Of a stretch of 64,000 bases of DNA, positions 23,494-34,078 are shown one piece after another (positions within the stretch are counted from its first letter, which is position 1; each line of letters starts with the position of its first letter). The translations under genes were made by a program, and so were the position numbers. The notes beneath the pieces were generated by a model. That model was given only the letters and a program-made list of their open reading frames with translations. It was not told the DNA's origin and did not search any database. Origin of the DNA: Reticulascus tulasneorum (taxonomy: Eukaryota > Ascomycota > Sordariomycetes > Glomerellales > Reticulascaceae). The DNA lies in NCBI GenBank assembly GCA_001557505.1, contig LSAX01000006.1, forward strand, positions 1,736,001-1,800,000, read 5' to 3'.

Positions 23494-24423
23494 ATGGAGG
23501 CCATCCAGACTCATCCCGCCAATGCCGCTCAGGCCAAGGCGTTCACCGCACCCGGGTCTCTCTCCTTCCCGGGAGGAGCGCACGAGCTTACCCCCAATGC
23601 GAACGGGGAAAAGATGAACGGTGCGATGCCTGTCCAGGCAATCGTTCAACAGGGCGCAAACGGTACCGGGGTGACTCCCGCGACACCCGCTGCGACGCCT
23701 GCGGCTGCTCAGGGTGGAAGTGGCTTGACTCCCACGCTCCAGTATGTATTCTCTTGTGAATGATTTTTGCTGCTCTTGTGGCTTATCTCGTTTGTAAAGG
23801 AACATTGTCGCCACCGTCAATCTCGATTGCCGTTTGGACCTGAAGACAATTGCCCTGCATGCGAGGAATGCGGAGTACAACCCAAAGGTATTGCAGACCG
23901 CATCGCTTATCTGATTCACAAGGATGCTAACACACCCAGCGTTTCGCCGCTGTTATCATGCGAATTCGTGAGCCCAAGACCACCGCACTCATCTTCGCGT
24001 CAGGCAAGATGGTCGTGACTGGTGCCAAGTCGGAGGATGATTCTAAGCTTGCGTCGCGCAAGTATGCACGTATCATCCAGAAGCTTGGCTTCAACGCCAA
24101 GTTCACGGACTTCAAGATCCAGAATATCGTCGGCTCTTGTGACATCAAGTTTCCTATTCGCCTCGAAGGTTTGGCATCGCGCCATCACAACTTCAGCTCC
24201 TACGAGCCTGAACTGTTCCCTGGTCTCATCTATCGCATGATCAAACCCAAGATCGTTTTGTTGATCTTCGTCAGCGGAAAAATCGTCCTCACCGGCGCAA
24301 AAGTCCGAGAGGAAATCTACCAGGCTTTCGAGATGATCTATCCTGTGCTTCAAGGTAAATTTCTTGTCTACCGCTGTGCATGGGCATTTCTAACAACTTC
24401 TCCTAGACTTCCGAAAGGTGTAG
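23494..24423 (+). CDS. tbp1: TATA-box-binding protein (TBP)
   Basis: General transcription factor, the core of TFIID and a component of SL1 and TFIIIB. Exons 23494-23741, 23800-23887, 23940-24354 and 24407-24423 give 255 aa; the last exon supplies only DFRKV. The first ~80 residues are Pro/Ala/Thr/Gly rich and variable, and the conserved saddle follows ([20 protein letters not shown] onward). The two direct repeats are clear: one with [19 protein letters not shown] and one with [19 protein letters not shown]. Intron positions and phases all agree. It is convergent with the FAD oxidoreductase downstream. A 5' UTR intron is likely. Identity is certain. Confidence 0.98.
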
Positions 24424-25264
24424 TCTACAACAGCCGAAAGGATGGATCATCAACTTGCGTTGATGTACCACCAACACCGCCCTCCCCCCATATTGCAAGA
24501 CTTGTATGATTAGACAACCCCCATTCTCTTTCACGATACCACGACTGCTTTTACGTCGCAAACTACACAAAAAACACAAAGAAAGCTCTGCACCGGCTGC
24601 TTGACGTGTTTATCACCCAAGTCAGCATTGCCGGCCTTTTTTTGTCTGTATCATCTGATTTTTTCTTCTGCATTGCATTGGCGTTGGCACAGGAAATGGA
24701 ACCTGAACTGGAAGGAATCCCAGTTAGGTGGCTTGACTTTGAGACGGAAAAGAACTTAAGATTCCTCATCCCGCGACACTACAATTAGATTGCTCGTGGC
24801 TTGGTCGACGGCAGATGCGCTGGTCGACTTTTGCCGTTCTTTAATGGTACCCGACTTAGAGGCATAGCGGATGATTCGGAGAGGATGTGGAGGTGAGCGT
24901 TATCACCAAGGCTGCTTTGCAGATTCGCTCTTGTCGAGCTGGAACACGAGAGGCTGAGGATGAACACAAATGGTGATTTGATCGTTTGCGGATTAGGTTG
25001 GCCAGTTTGGCACGGCTGTTCTAGTGATATTCTCATTAGATGGTACTCGAACGATCGCCATGGCCTCCGGGCTTCAAGGCGAGATGAGTAAACGTTTAGA
25101 GCCGTAGCATAGCTGAGAATGCAACACCGCCTTCTGCACACCTTGTGTTCTATCTAGTGATAAACTCCACTCCACTTGCCAAAACAGAAATCCACGCGAG
25201 ATTCATGATCCAATCTTTGCCGAATTGTCACCCTCTACATATTGCGTTAACACTCTACCGAGGT
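24424..25264. other. Convergent 3' region, no gene seen
   Basis: 841 bp between TBP and the FAD oxidoreductase. No motif-bearing frame was found in either direction. Confidence 0.55.
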
Positions 25265-26671
25265 CTAGATCCTTTTCAGCTCGTCCTTCAAGATGAGTCC
25301 TGGTTTGCCGCCACGACTGCCGTCCTCCGTCACAAGGTGCTCGTATAACTGGGTCCCGTCCTCCTTTTTGTTTATCGCTCGCCACTTCCATTTGTCTCTA
25401 AATTGGGATGGGCACTCGCCCACCACACAGTCCACAATCCTCTCTCCTAGCACAGGCAAGAATTTAAAGGCATGGCCACAGCCTCCGGTGGCCACGAATA
25501 AGCCCTTCCATCCGGGATGGTAGTCGATGAGGAAGTCTCCGGTGGCCGTATCGGTGTACCAGCAAAGCCGAGTCTTGGCGAACGGGCGATCGTGCAGTGC
25601 TACAAGTGGAACCATCTCTCTCAATGCCTGGCGGAGCTCGGCTTCGCCCTCAAGTGGTATAGCAAGCGTGGGGTCGTTGATGCTGGTGAGCGGGATTGAG
25701 ACGGTGGCTTCGGCGTTGGGAGCAGCGTCTGGATTCAACGGTAGAGGATGCGGAATGGTAGACGGGTTAATATAACCATAGGCATGGCGGGCGACCTTGA
25801 GTTGCAGCTTCGACGGCGGGATGACGAAGAGCCCCGTTGTCATGTTCAGCACAGTGGGTTTGTTTGCGAGCTCGGCTTGCTCCTCTTCTGTGATGTCGAT
25901 ATAGCCCAGGACCTGGCCGGTCGCTATGGCTTGGCCGAAAAGATCAATGAGAGTGCCCGTCCAAGCCCCTGCAGCCACAATGACTAGATCTGCGGTAAGG
26001 TGGCTACCGTCATGCAGTTGAGCGCCTGTGACCGTGTCACCATCGTGGTCCAGTGAAGCGGCCGTACCATTGACCAAGGTAACTCGACCTGTTGCTTGGA
26101 CTTTGTCGAGCAACCATTTCATAGAGGCTTCTGCGTCTGCCCACCCGGCCGTCTGGTTGACATATCCCCAGTCTCCTGCATCGCTGGCAATGCCCAACTG
26201 CCTCTGTACCTCTTCTTTCCCTGCGAGGACCTTTATCTTCCCAGCTTCAATGCCTCGTCCCTCCTTCGACATAGCCAACAAGTTTCTCCAGCTCTCTTTG
26301 ACGTAGTCTATACCCACCTTCTTCCCCACCGGCACTTCGCCAGCATGGTTGTGAGCTATCAACACCATGCCGGACTCGGTATACCTCCCCTGACCCCCGA
26401 GCTCATCATCTCCAGCCTTCCGCCATTGAACATGCGCCTCGGCCGCCAAGGCGGCGTAAGCCGGATCTGCATAATCGGCTCTGATGAGGCGGGACGAGTC
26501 GGTGCTTGATGCATCCGGGGAGGGAAAGACTCCCGGCTCTGAAGAGCGATCAAGGACGGTGATGGAGGTGCCAGAGAACTGGGGGCGCTGAGTGAGCGCC
26601 AGCGCAGCCCCGAGACCGAATACACCTGATCCGATTACCAGGATGGACGATGGCGGGACGAAGCTGGCCAT
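25265..26671 (-). CDS. FAD-dependent amine oxidase (sarcosine / fructosyl-amino-acid oxidase type, DAO superfamily)
   Basis: Single-exon gene of 468 aa. Enzymes of this family oxidise secondary amines such as sarcosine, pipecolate, saccharopine or fructosyl amino acids, releasing H2O2. The N-terminal dinucleotide-binding motif is VIGSGVFGLGAALAL, followed by the family signature DSSRLIRADYADP. Cys370 in RLCWYTDTATGDFLIDYHP matches the residue that carries covalent FAD in the family, and ATGGCGHAFKFLPVLGE follows. The C-terminus ends KRI, so there is no canonical peroxisomal SKL-type signal, unlike many relatives. The start at 26671 places the Rossmann motif at residue 12, as usual. Substrate cannot be read from sequence. 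It is divergent from the SR140-like gene with 511 bp between. Confidence 0.9.
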   Translation of the reverse strand: MASFVPPSSILVIGSGVFGLGAALALTQRPQFSGTSITVLDRSSEPGVFPSPDASSTDSSRLIRADYADPAYAALAAEAHVQWRKAGDDELGGQGRYTESGMVLIAHNHAGEVPVGKKVGIDYVKESWRNLLAMSKEGRGIEAGKIKVLAGKEEVQRQLGIASDAGDWGYVNQTAGWADAEASMKWLLDKVQATGRVTLVNGTAASLDHDGDTVTGAQLHDGSHLTADLVIVAAGAWTGTLIDLFGQAIATGQVLGYIDITEEEQAELANKPTVLNMTTGLFVIPPSKLQLKVARHAYGYINPSTIPHPLPLNPDAAPNAEATVSIPLTSINDPTLAIPLEGEAELRQALREMVPLVALHDRPFAKTRLCWYTDTATGDFLIDYHPGWKGLFVATGGCGHAFKFLPVLGERIVDCVVGECPSQFRDKWKWRAINKKEDGTQLYEHLVTEDGSRGGKPGLILKDELKRI

Positions 26672-27182
26672 GGCAGAATTTTGGAGGATTGGGCTCCAAC
26701 AGCCGTGTAACGGAATGTGCTAGCTACCTGAGGGGGAGATGTTAGTGGGATGGTCGAAGAATGGTGAGGCGGGAGAGTGGGTGGCGTTTTATAGCGTACA
26801 TACATGGCTTCCTTCCGGCACTTATTATTGACTCACAGGACGGGGACACAAGAGCCCTCGTCTCGTCATTCATCTTTCGAGCGGAATCGGAAGGCGTGTG
26901 TCGATTTATGGAGTCGGGGCAAGGTTGCGAATAACCCGGGTTCCAGGGTGCATAAAACCCCGAATTAGCGATACACTTGAACTTGCATGCGCCGGTCCCT
27001 CCATCCTTACAGCTTCTCAGCAACTTATTAAGAGTACTGCGGGTACCTTCAAACACTAAGCTTCTACCAAATCCAAATCCCAAGTCCCTCCACCACGACC
27101 CCCAACTCACGCTCTCCTGACCAACCTCGCGACCTAACGAACTCAGTTTCCGCAATCACGCCATGGAACTCAGTCGATAACA
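26672..27182. promoter_or_regulatory. Divergent promoter between the FAD oxidase and SR140-like genes
   Basis: 511 bp shared upstream region. Its last bases hold a five-codon upstream ORF (27163-27180) directly before the SR140-like start. Confidence 0.5.
27163..27180 (+). promoter_or_regulatory. Five-codon uORF immediately before the SR140-like start
   Basis: ATG GAA CTC AGT CGA TAA ends two bases before the main ATG at 27183. If it lies in the transcript, ribosomes must leak past it or reinitiate. Confidence 0.5.
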
Positions 27183-29648
27183 ATGTCCTCCACGAAAAAC
27201 CTTGTCGAGTTCCCCGACGTGGAGGCGAAGCTCCAAAAACCGTCGAAGCAGTCCGCGTTCGAGAAGCAGCGAGCCGACGCCGAAGCCAAGAAAGCGCGGC
27301 AAGCAGCAGAGACGGCTGCCGTATACGAGGACTTCATCAAGAGTTTCGACCGCGAAGACGATGATGCCAGCGGACGTCAGGGGTCGTTCCCTGCGCAACG
27401 ACCACCCGGGAGGCCGCCAGGCTTTGGCGGTGCACCGCTAGGAGGAGCTGCGGCTTCGAAGCGGCATTTCGGCTCGTCCGCACTGAAGAGTGGCCCAGGG
27501 AGCTTGGGGCCTTCACCAGGTCCGTTTGGGCGGAAAAGAGGGTTTGATGCATACTCGAGGGGGGATAGGGATCGCGAGGGGAGGGGCGTATTAGGTTTCG
27601 ATGACAGAGATGCGGACTCGTCCCAGGTCTCGAGGGCTTTCAACACCAGCGATGACGAAGATGATAAAACCGGTACGAGGGCGGATGAGCTGGCTGTGGC
27701 GAGGCCGACGTTGCGGCTCTCGCAACTACCCCCTGGCACCTCTCCAGCTCTGATCAAGTCGCTGGTTCCTTCGAGTTTAACCGTCGAGCACGTCAAGATT
27801 CTACCGCATATAGGACAAACCGGGCTAGAGAGAAGATGCACGGTCGCGATTGTCACTCTTTCGCAAGATACACCAGCGACGGATATCGATGCGACTGTCA
27901 GCTCTTTGCAGAACAAGTACCTCGGCTACGGTTTCTATCTATCCCTACACAGACATCTTTCTTCCGCAGTAACAACTTCCACTGCTACATCGGCGCTGGG
28001 TTCTTCGTCCACAGCATCACACCCCTTTGGTGCCAAACCTGTAGCGCAGCAGGCAACACCAGGCAACCAGAACACCCAACAATCGTTCGGTCGAGGTTAT
28101 GCGCCCCCTACATCCTACGGACCAAACGTCGGCGGCCCAATCAACAGGAGCAGCCTGCTACATGTTCCAGTGCATCCACCTCATGACGTCAAGATGCTTC
28201 AGCTGATTAACAAAGTCATCGAGTCCGTGCTTGAGCATGGGCCAGAATTCGAAGCGCTCCTGATGTCCAGATCAGAAGTGCAACGAGAAGAGAAGTGGGC
28301 GTGGATTTGGGATTCTCGGAGCGAAGGTGGTGTGTGGTACCGCTGGCGATTATGGGAGATTGTCACGGGTTCCTTGTCTAGCAAAACCAAGGGCAAGTAT
28401 CTGCCACTCTTCGATGGTAGTCACGCTTGGAAGTCGCCCGACAAGCCCCTGGCGTTCGAGTACACCACCAGCGTAGACGATTTTGTCTCTGACTCCGAGT
28501 ACAACTCATCGGAAGACGAGGACTTCGATGGAGATGGCAATCGCGACAGCAATCAGGCAGCAGAGACCGAGAGCACTTTCCTCAATCCGCTGGAGAAAGC
28601 CAAGCTCACTCACCTCTTATCACGACTCCCAACGACCTTATCCAAGGTTCGGAAAGGAGACATTGCGCGAGTAACGACATTCGCAATCACGCATGCCAGC
28701 CGTGGCGCCGACGAGGTGGTGGAAATGATCGTAGCCAACGTGGACAAACCATTTGCCCTTACTGCAGCCAACTCTGAAAGACACGATGGCAGGGAGAAGG
28801 GCAGGCAAAGGGACGATTCCGACGGGTCGAGTCCCGAGCCAGAAGACAAAGCGGCCAAAGAGGGTCCTGATCTCAGCGCCGCCAGTCTCGTGGGTCTCTA
28901 CGTTGTCAACGATATCCTATCTTCCTCGTCTACGAGCGGCGTGCGGCACGCTTGGCGGTTTCGACAGCTCTTTGAAGGGGCACTGAAGGATCGCAAAATC
29001 TTTGAGAATCTCGGGTCAATGGCTGATAGACTACGGTGGGGTCGACTGAGAGCCGAGAAATGGAAACGCAGTGTGGGCTTGATACTTAATCTCTGGGAAG
29101 GATGGTGTGCGTTCCCGGCTGAGAGCCAAGAGTTCTTTTCGAGCAGCTTCGAGAACCCGCCGTCGCTCAAGGTGGAGGAACCGGTGGACGAGTCATCCAA
29201 TAGGGGGAGGTGGAAGCTGGTTGACGCTTCGACACTGGCTGCTCCTGAGACGAACACTCAACCGCCTCTTCCTGTCAGTAGAGTGGTGGAAAGTGCGGGA
29301 TCAGAAAAGAACGACGATGTTGATGGCGAGCCCATGGGCGAAGAGGACGTGGAAGGAGAGCCTATGGACGAGGAAGACGTGGCTGGGGAGCCAATGGATG
29401 ACGAGGATGCGGAAGGAGAGCCAATGGGCGAAGACGACGTTGAAGGCGAACCGATGGAGGAAGATTCAGGGGAGGAAGAGGAGCCCGGAGAAGCGGCATC
29501 TACACTCGAGCCTGAGACGGGAGGCAATGCAGTCACGCAGGCGGATGTGCCAGCACAGCTGCCCTCCAAGCCGGGGGTGCAGGGGAGAAAGCGAATGAGA
29601 GCCGTGGACATGTTCGCCGATTCCGGGGAGTCGGATGAGGAAGGCTAG
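27183..29648 (+). CDS. SR140/U2SURP-like pre-mRNA splicing protein (SURP + CID)
   Basis: Probable U2 snRNP-associated factor, 821 aa in one exon. The N-terminus is Lys/Ala rich with VYEDFIKSFD, typical of SR140. Residues about 173-260 look like a degenerate RRM (LRLSQLPPGTSPALIKSLV). A SURP module lies at about 325-385 (HPPHDVKMLQLINKVIESVL ... WAWIWDSRSEGGVWYRWRLW). A CID-like helical domain spans about 470-650, including a SLVGLYVVNDILSSSS segment. The C-terminal tail has five ten-residue acidic repeats centred on GEPM, then ends in a short basic and acidic stretch. I infer function from domain order. The RRM is weak and should be treated as tentative. Confidence 0.88.
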   Translation: MSSTKNLVEFPDVEAKLQKPSKQSAFEKQRADAEAKKARQAAETAAVYEDFIKSFDREDDDASGRQGSFPAQRPPGRPPGFGGAPLGGAAASKRHFGSSALKSGPGSLGPSPGPFGRKRGFDAYSRGDRDREGRGVLGFDDRDADSSQVSRAFNTSDDEDDKTGTRADELAVARPTLRLSQLPPGTSPALIKSLVPSSLTVEHVKILPHIGQTGLERRCTVAIVTLSQDTPATDIDATVSSLQNKYLGYGFYLSLHRHLSSAVTTSTATSALGSSSTASHPFGAKPVAQQATPGNQNTQQSFGRGYAPPTSYGPNVGGPINRSSLLHVPVHPPHDVKMLQLINKVIESVLEHGPEFEALLMSRSEVQREEKWAWIWDSRSEGGVWYRWRLWEIVTGSLSSKTKGKYLPLFDGSHAWKSPDKPLAFEYTTSVDDFVSDSEYNSSEDEDFDGDGNRDSNQAAETESTFLNPLEKAKLTHLLSRLPTTLSKVRKGDIARVTTFAITHASRGADEVVEMIVANVDKPFALTAANSERHDGREKGRQRDDSDGSSPEPEDKAAKEGPDLSAASLVGLYVVNDILSSSSTSGVRHAWRFRQLFEGALKDRKIFENLGSMADRLRWGRLRAEKWKRSVGLILNLWEGWCAFPAESQEFFSSSFENPPSLKVEEPVDESSNRGRWKLVDASTLAAPETNTQPPLPVSRVVESAGSEKNDDVDGEPMGEEDVEGEPMDEEDVAGEPMDDEDAEGEPMGEDDVEGEPMEEDSGEEEEPGEAASTLEPETGGNAVTQADVPAQLPSKPGVQGRKRMRAVDMFADSGESDEEG
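29316..29465 (+). repeat. Five 30-bp coding repeats (D-x2-GEPM-x3)
   Basis: Five in-frame copies encode D(V/A)xGEPMxxx decapeptides at residues 712-761 of the SR140-like protein. The copies differ from each other, so this is an older minisatellite rather than a recent expansion. Confidence 0.9.
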
Positions 29649-31506
29649 CCAGTGCATCATGGAGCGCGGACGTGATACCCAAGACAGTGGCGTACGGGAC
29701 TCGACACTTTGAGTAAGGCTGTATTGTATGTATGTGTGAGTACTATCAATGGCTTGAGTTCTCATTATGTACTACCGACCAGACATGGTTGGCTACCCCC
29801 GACCACGACCTAGGCAATATCGATGCCCTGCATTGTGGACGCGTGGGGTCTCTCATCGGCTGCGTGTCTGTCTGGTCCTGGGGTGGCGAGAGTTGCCCCA
29901 GGATCAATGGCCGTATTGCCTATTTCGTTGAAGCCTCGCAGCAGAGGAGGTAACACATGCTCGATGCCAGCCAGTGGCCTTGGAGTGCGTCGGGTTCCGA
30001 CTTTGGTACTGTACAACCTGTGCTAAATACAATAACACGGGAAATGTGACGGCATGGCATGGCCTTGCACCAACACCTGAATGCCTGGGGGGGGGGGGGT
30101 TACGGCGAAGGAATATCGGAAGCTAACAGCTAAGGTTAAGGTAGTTAGCGATAGCTGGTCCGTCCTCCCTAAAAGCGTCGGGTTTTCCCAGACCACCAAG
30201 GCACCTAGCAAACAACTACATAACTAGACCGTCGGATATGGTCCCTTCGAATGGTAGGTATTCATTCACCTTGGTGCTCTCCGTCCGTCAGGCGCTAGAT
30301 ATACTGGTATGTTTTAGAATGTTTACAAGCCCCCCCCCCCCCGAATCAGTAGTGTTGGAGCCAGAAATCCGTTGCGGGTTTCCCAAAAGCTCCACGGCCG
30401 GGTGTGCAAAAAGCTGGGGCCAATCAAAACTTGCTCAACCTCATCCCTGGCGTTTCCACAGGTGGATGGTGGGGCCCCCTCTTGCCCTCCCCAAAGGCCG
30501 ACATCCCACCTTCCTCTGCCCCTCCAAACCGCTTTGGTTGAATCCATCGCACCATCCCACATGAAAGCCAGAATTTGCAATCAACTTTGCATTAATTGAC
30601 TGGATGTAAGCAGGGACTTGGTGTGGAGGCGCTTACCTTCTTTTTACTGATGAGGGGTGACGTTTTAACGGCTGGTACAACGTCGCCAGGGTCGCCCGCT
30701 AACAGGAAGGGTTAAGAGAACATCCATGATATGCTCGGCCGGGTCGAGAACGAAGAACGGCGAACAAAGACAAAGCCGTACCTTTGATCACCGTACAGCT
30801 CGTTCCTTGCGGAGTGGTTAGCGTTGGGTTAGTGGCTAGATATTCCCGATCCCAGGCCTAGCTCCCTATTGCAGAGAGGGCTCATCCACCGCACTCCGAG
30901 GCGCATACTTAAGTTAATTGCCTCCAGCTCCTCCTAGAGCGAAGGAAGCATGGACACGGCTCGTGCTAGGACCCGAACTCCCTCAAAAGTACCCGTAGGT
31001 AGCACTGGTCGCGAAGGAAACCCCCCCCCGCAGGGTGTGGGGCTGTTTCGATGTGCTACCAGGATCCCGTTTCCTGATCATTTTGCTGTGTCACCAGATA
31101 TTTGCTCCCTCGAGTTTCGAGCGGCTCTCCAAGGCCGTTCGTCCCCCGACTTCCCTCCATCTCCACAAAACTCTATGCTGAACCGAGACCGATTCCATTC
31201 TTTTCCGTCCGCATCGCATTCATCGACAAAGTGTCTCACCCACCACCGTCGAGACCAGGGCTACTCCGCGCGTTCCCGTCCTCGTCCCTGCTGATCCCCC
31301 GTCGGCAACTATCGTCTGAGTGTGTCGCCAACGCCTTCGGAGCTGCGGCTTACCCTTCATGGTCGACTCGCTGTGTTGCGCAAGGAGTGCAAGCGCGCCA
31401 GGGCCACCTCTACTCACGCCACTCGTGAGGCTCTCATCCGATCGATAGCCTCTTGTCGTTGTCTTGTTCGCCCTCCGACATCAAACCCACACGCCAGCTG
31501 CCCAAG
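29649..31506. other. Intergenic region before the copper-fist gene
   Basis: 1.86 kb with a G13 run (30087-30099) and a C13 run (30330-30342). Open frames here are short, lack motifs and probably lie in the promoter or leader of the copper-fist gene. Confidence 0.5.
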
Positions 31507-33219
31507 ATGCCACTCATCAACGGCTTGAAGATGGCCTGGTAAGTGTCTTTTTTGTTCTCTGCATGTCTCCATTCCTGATCAGATACTCGGTCGTAACCCT
31601 CCCCTTCTTTCTACATCTTCCCATCCGTCACAAACCCCCGCCCAGAACCCGCTAGAGTCGGAACTGACCCTCTGTCCTTGTTGTTCAGCGAGCCATGCAT
31701 TCGCGGACATCGCTCTACAAAATGCACCCACGCCAACGAACGGTTGATGGTCCCCGTCCGGAAACCCGGCAGGCCACTGAGTACCTGTCCGCATCCCCCG
31801 TCTCGCACTGGATGCGAGTGTGGGAGTGCGAGTGTAACCGCCGCGATCCCGAGGAAGCAGAAGTGTGGCTGTGGAACGAGCAGCACAACTGCAGAGCTGG
31901 AGTCCATCAAGTCTGAGTCCCCTGCCAGTGATGAGCCGCCGCTTTCACCAACCAAGGCCTCGACGCCTTTTCGAATACAAAAGTCCGGGCCGAAGCTCAG
32001 CAACCGCAAGCAGTCTTTCGATCCGGCGAATCTCGAGAGGATGGATATCAATCACGTTAATATTCTACATGCATACGACGTCCCGCAGGCGAATGGTATG
32101 CCTCACCATCCCAACGGCATTATGTCTGGAATGCCAACGCCAGGACCGGGGCTGATATACAGCCCAATGCCGCTTATGGCGCCGAATGGGACCTTTCAGA
32201 ATCCAATTGCATTTCCCATGTTCGCACCAAACGGACTGGGAGAACACCAGACTCCTGGAATTTCACGGCCGTTGGCCTCGGTTCCAGGTACACCGTCGAT
32301 GAATGGCGCCTCCAAGGTACCCTTGACGCCATCTATGGGCAGTACAGCAAGCGTGGGCGGATCTTGTTGCTCAGGTCCTACCAATGGCAAGAAAAGCACG
32401 CAGCCTTCGAGCATAAACTCGAGTATAAACTCGAGTCCAAAGAGCGCAACGAAACCCGCAAATGGGAGCTGTTGTTCGGGTGCAAATACATCACCCACTC
32501 TAGTGTCGGCTATGGTCTCAGGACCGCAAATACCTTCGTCGAATGGTGCTCTCATATCGCCATTCCAAACGCCGGTTCCCCTTAATCAGAACCTATACCA
32601 CTCATATTTTCCTCAGCCTACCATATTCACTTATCCTCCGCAGTACGGCTCGTATCTCTCTCCACTGCAACCCGCACAGTGGAGACAAGCGATGGAAACC
32701 TTGCACTTTGGACAGCCGGTACCTCCACCGAACTCGTTCGACATCGCAACCCCCATCGCCTTCCACCCTGAAAATGCAGCCCCGCCCAGCGATGCCGGAA
32801 CAACTCACCTGTGTAGCTGCGGTGATACCTGCAACTGTATCGGCTGCGCTGCCCATCCGTACAATGAGGCAACGCAAAACTACGTGCGGTCTGCATGGAA
32901 CAGCATGGTCGAAGAACCATATGCTCATACCAACGGGAAAATGGAGCCGAGCGCTACGAATGGAAGCGCGGCTCATGGGCATGGCCCTGCACTAGGCGAC
33001 GGGGGCGCATCGCCTCCGCCTCCACAGACACCATCAGACACTAACTCGGCGATCAGCGAGGAGCAGACGCTGTCTGCCAGTGATTTCTTCTTTGTGACGT
33101 ATCCCTTTGGCGACGATTCGTGTGCCGGCGAAATGGCGTCTTGTCCTTGTGGTGACGACTGCCAGTGCTTGGGTTGTTCGATACACAATAATGATCCTCC
33201 TCCGATCGCAGAAGTTTGA
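31507..33219 (+). CDS. Copper-fist transcription factor (Mac1/Cuf1/GRISEA type)
   Basis: Copper-responsive regulator, probably controlling copper-uptake genes. Exons 31507-31538 and 31689-33219 give 520 aa; the first exon supplies only ten residues plus two bases. The copper-fist is complete: Cys11-x2-Cys14-x8-Cys23-x-His25, then RKPGRP at 35-40, a variant of the usual (R/K)GRP minor-groove motif with an extra Pro. A CECG...CGCG segment follows. The C-terminal half has two Cys-rich motifs of the form CxCx3CxCx2Cx2H (CSCGDTCNCIGCAAH and CPCGDDCQCLGCSIH), the type that senses Cu(I) in Mac1-like activators. The middle is Pro/Ser/Asn rich and contains two GSCCSG elements. Being an activator of copper uptake rather than of detoxification is inference from the C-terminal motifs. 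Confidence 0.93.
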
Positions 33220-34078
33220 TGTGGGTTGATCGGATCTGCTGCGATTTTAACGATACTAAAAAGGGGTTATGGAGCATGATGGATGGGGGAAACGCATGCA
33301 GTGTGTTGTGTGTTCGGAATGTTCGATATGATGGCTTGCGTCGGACGCTGCCTTGATCTTGATACCCCCTTTACTGGCCATGTATGCCAGCTCATTGGTA
33401 CATAGAACCGCACTTATTTGTCCAGGCTTAGGCTGTGGACGGGAGAGTCTAGTATAAGACCTTCACTCTAATGCTCTGCTGTTGATGTGCTTCGGAACGT
33501 GACCTGTGTGAACGATCCCAATGTACTGCGCCGATATCTTGTATTGGTGCTTGACCGCAGTCACTTGTGTCAGATGCCTCCCTTCTCCCCCTCTGTCATA
33601 AACCATTTAGACTTACTTCGACTTGACTTGTTCTCGAGCTGCTTTAGGAACACTACTTAGTCTAAGTAGCTTCGTCTATATGTTCCGACGACCGTCCAAC
33701 ATGCTAGTAGCTTGTATTCATTCAAGACTGTTCACTCAAGTCACCCTCAAAAACAAAGTTGCTCGTCATATTGCATCAGGTTTGGTGCGAATTTGATCCA
33801 TGTGAAAGTGAGTCAGGTGCATGGTACGTCCCGAGTGGACCCCACTAATTAATTAGGAGCGAGCTACCATCATATGTACTTACGCAGGTACTTAGGTATG
33901 TGGTAAATGACTTGCAGCATTTGCGGCTGCACCCCATACCCCGCCAACCACCATCAAACATCTTCGCTGCGTAGACATAGAAAAATACAACTTAAACACT
34001 TAAGCTTCCGCACAAGCCGAGCTATATTGATATTGTTATTCTGGATCTACTCGCCTATTCGGTCCACAGCAGTTAGCT
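33220..34078. other. Intergenic region, no gene seen
   Basis: 859 bp between two genes in the same orientation. It includes a TTAATTAATTAGG stretch and a CTTAGGTA motif near 33,890 but no coding signal. Confidence 0.5.
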
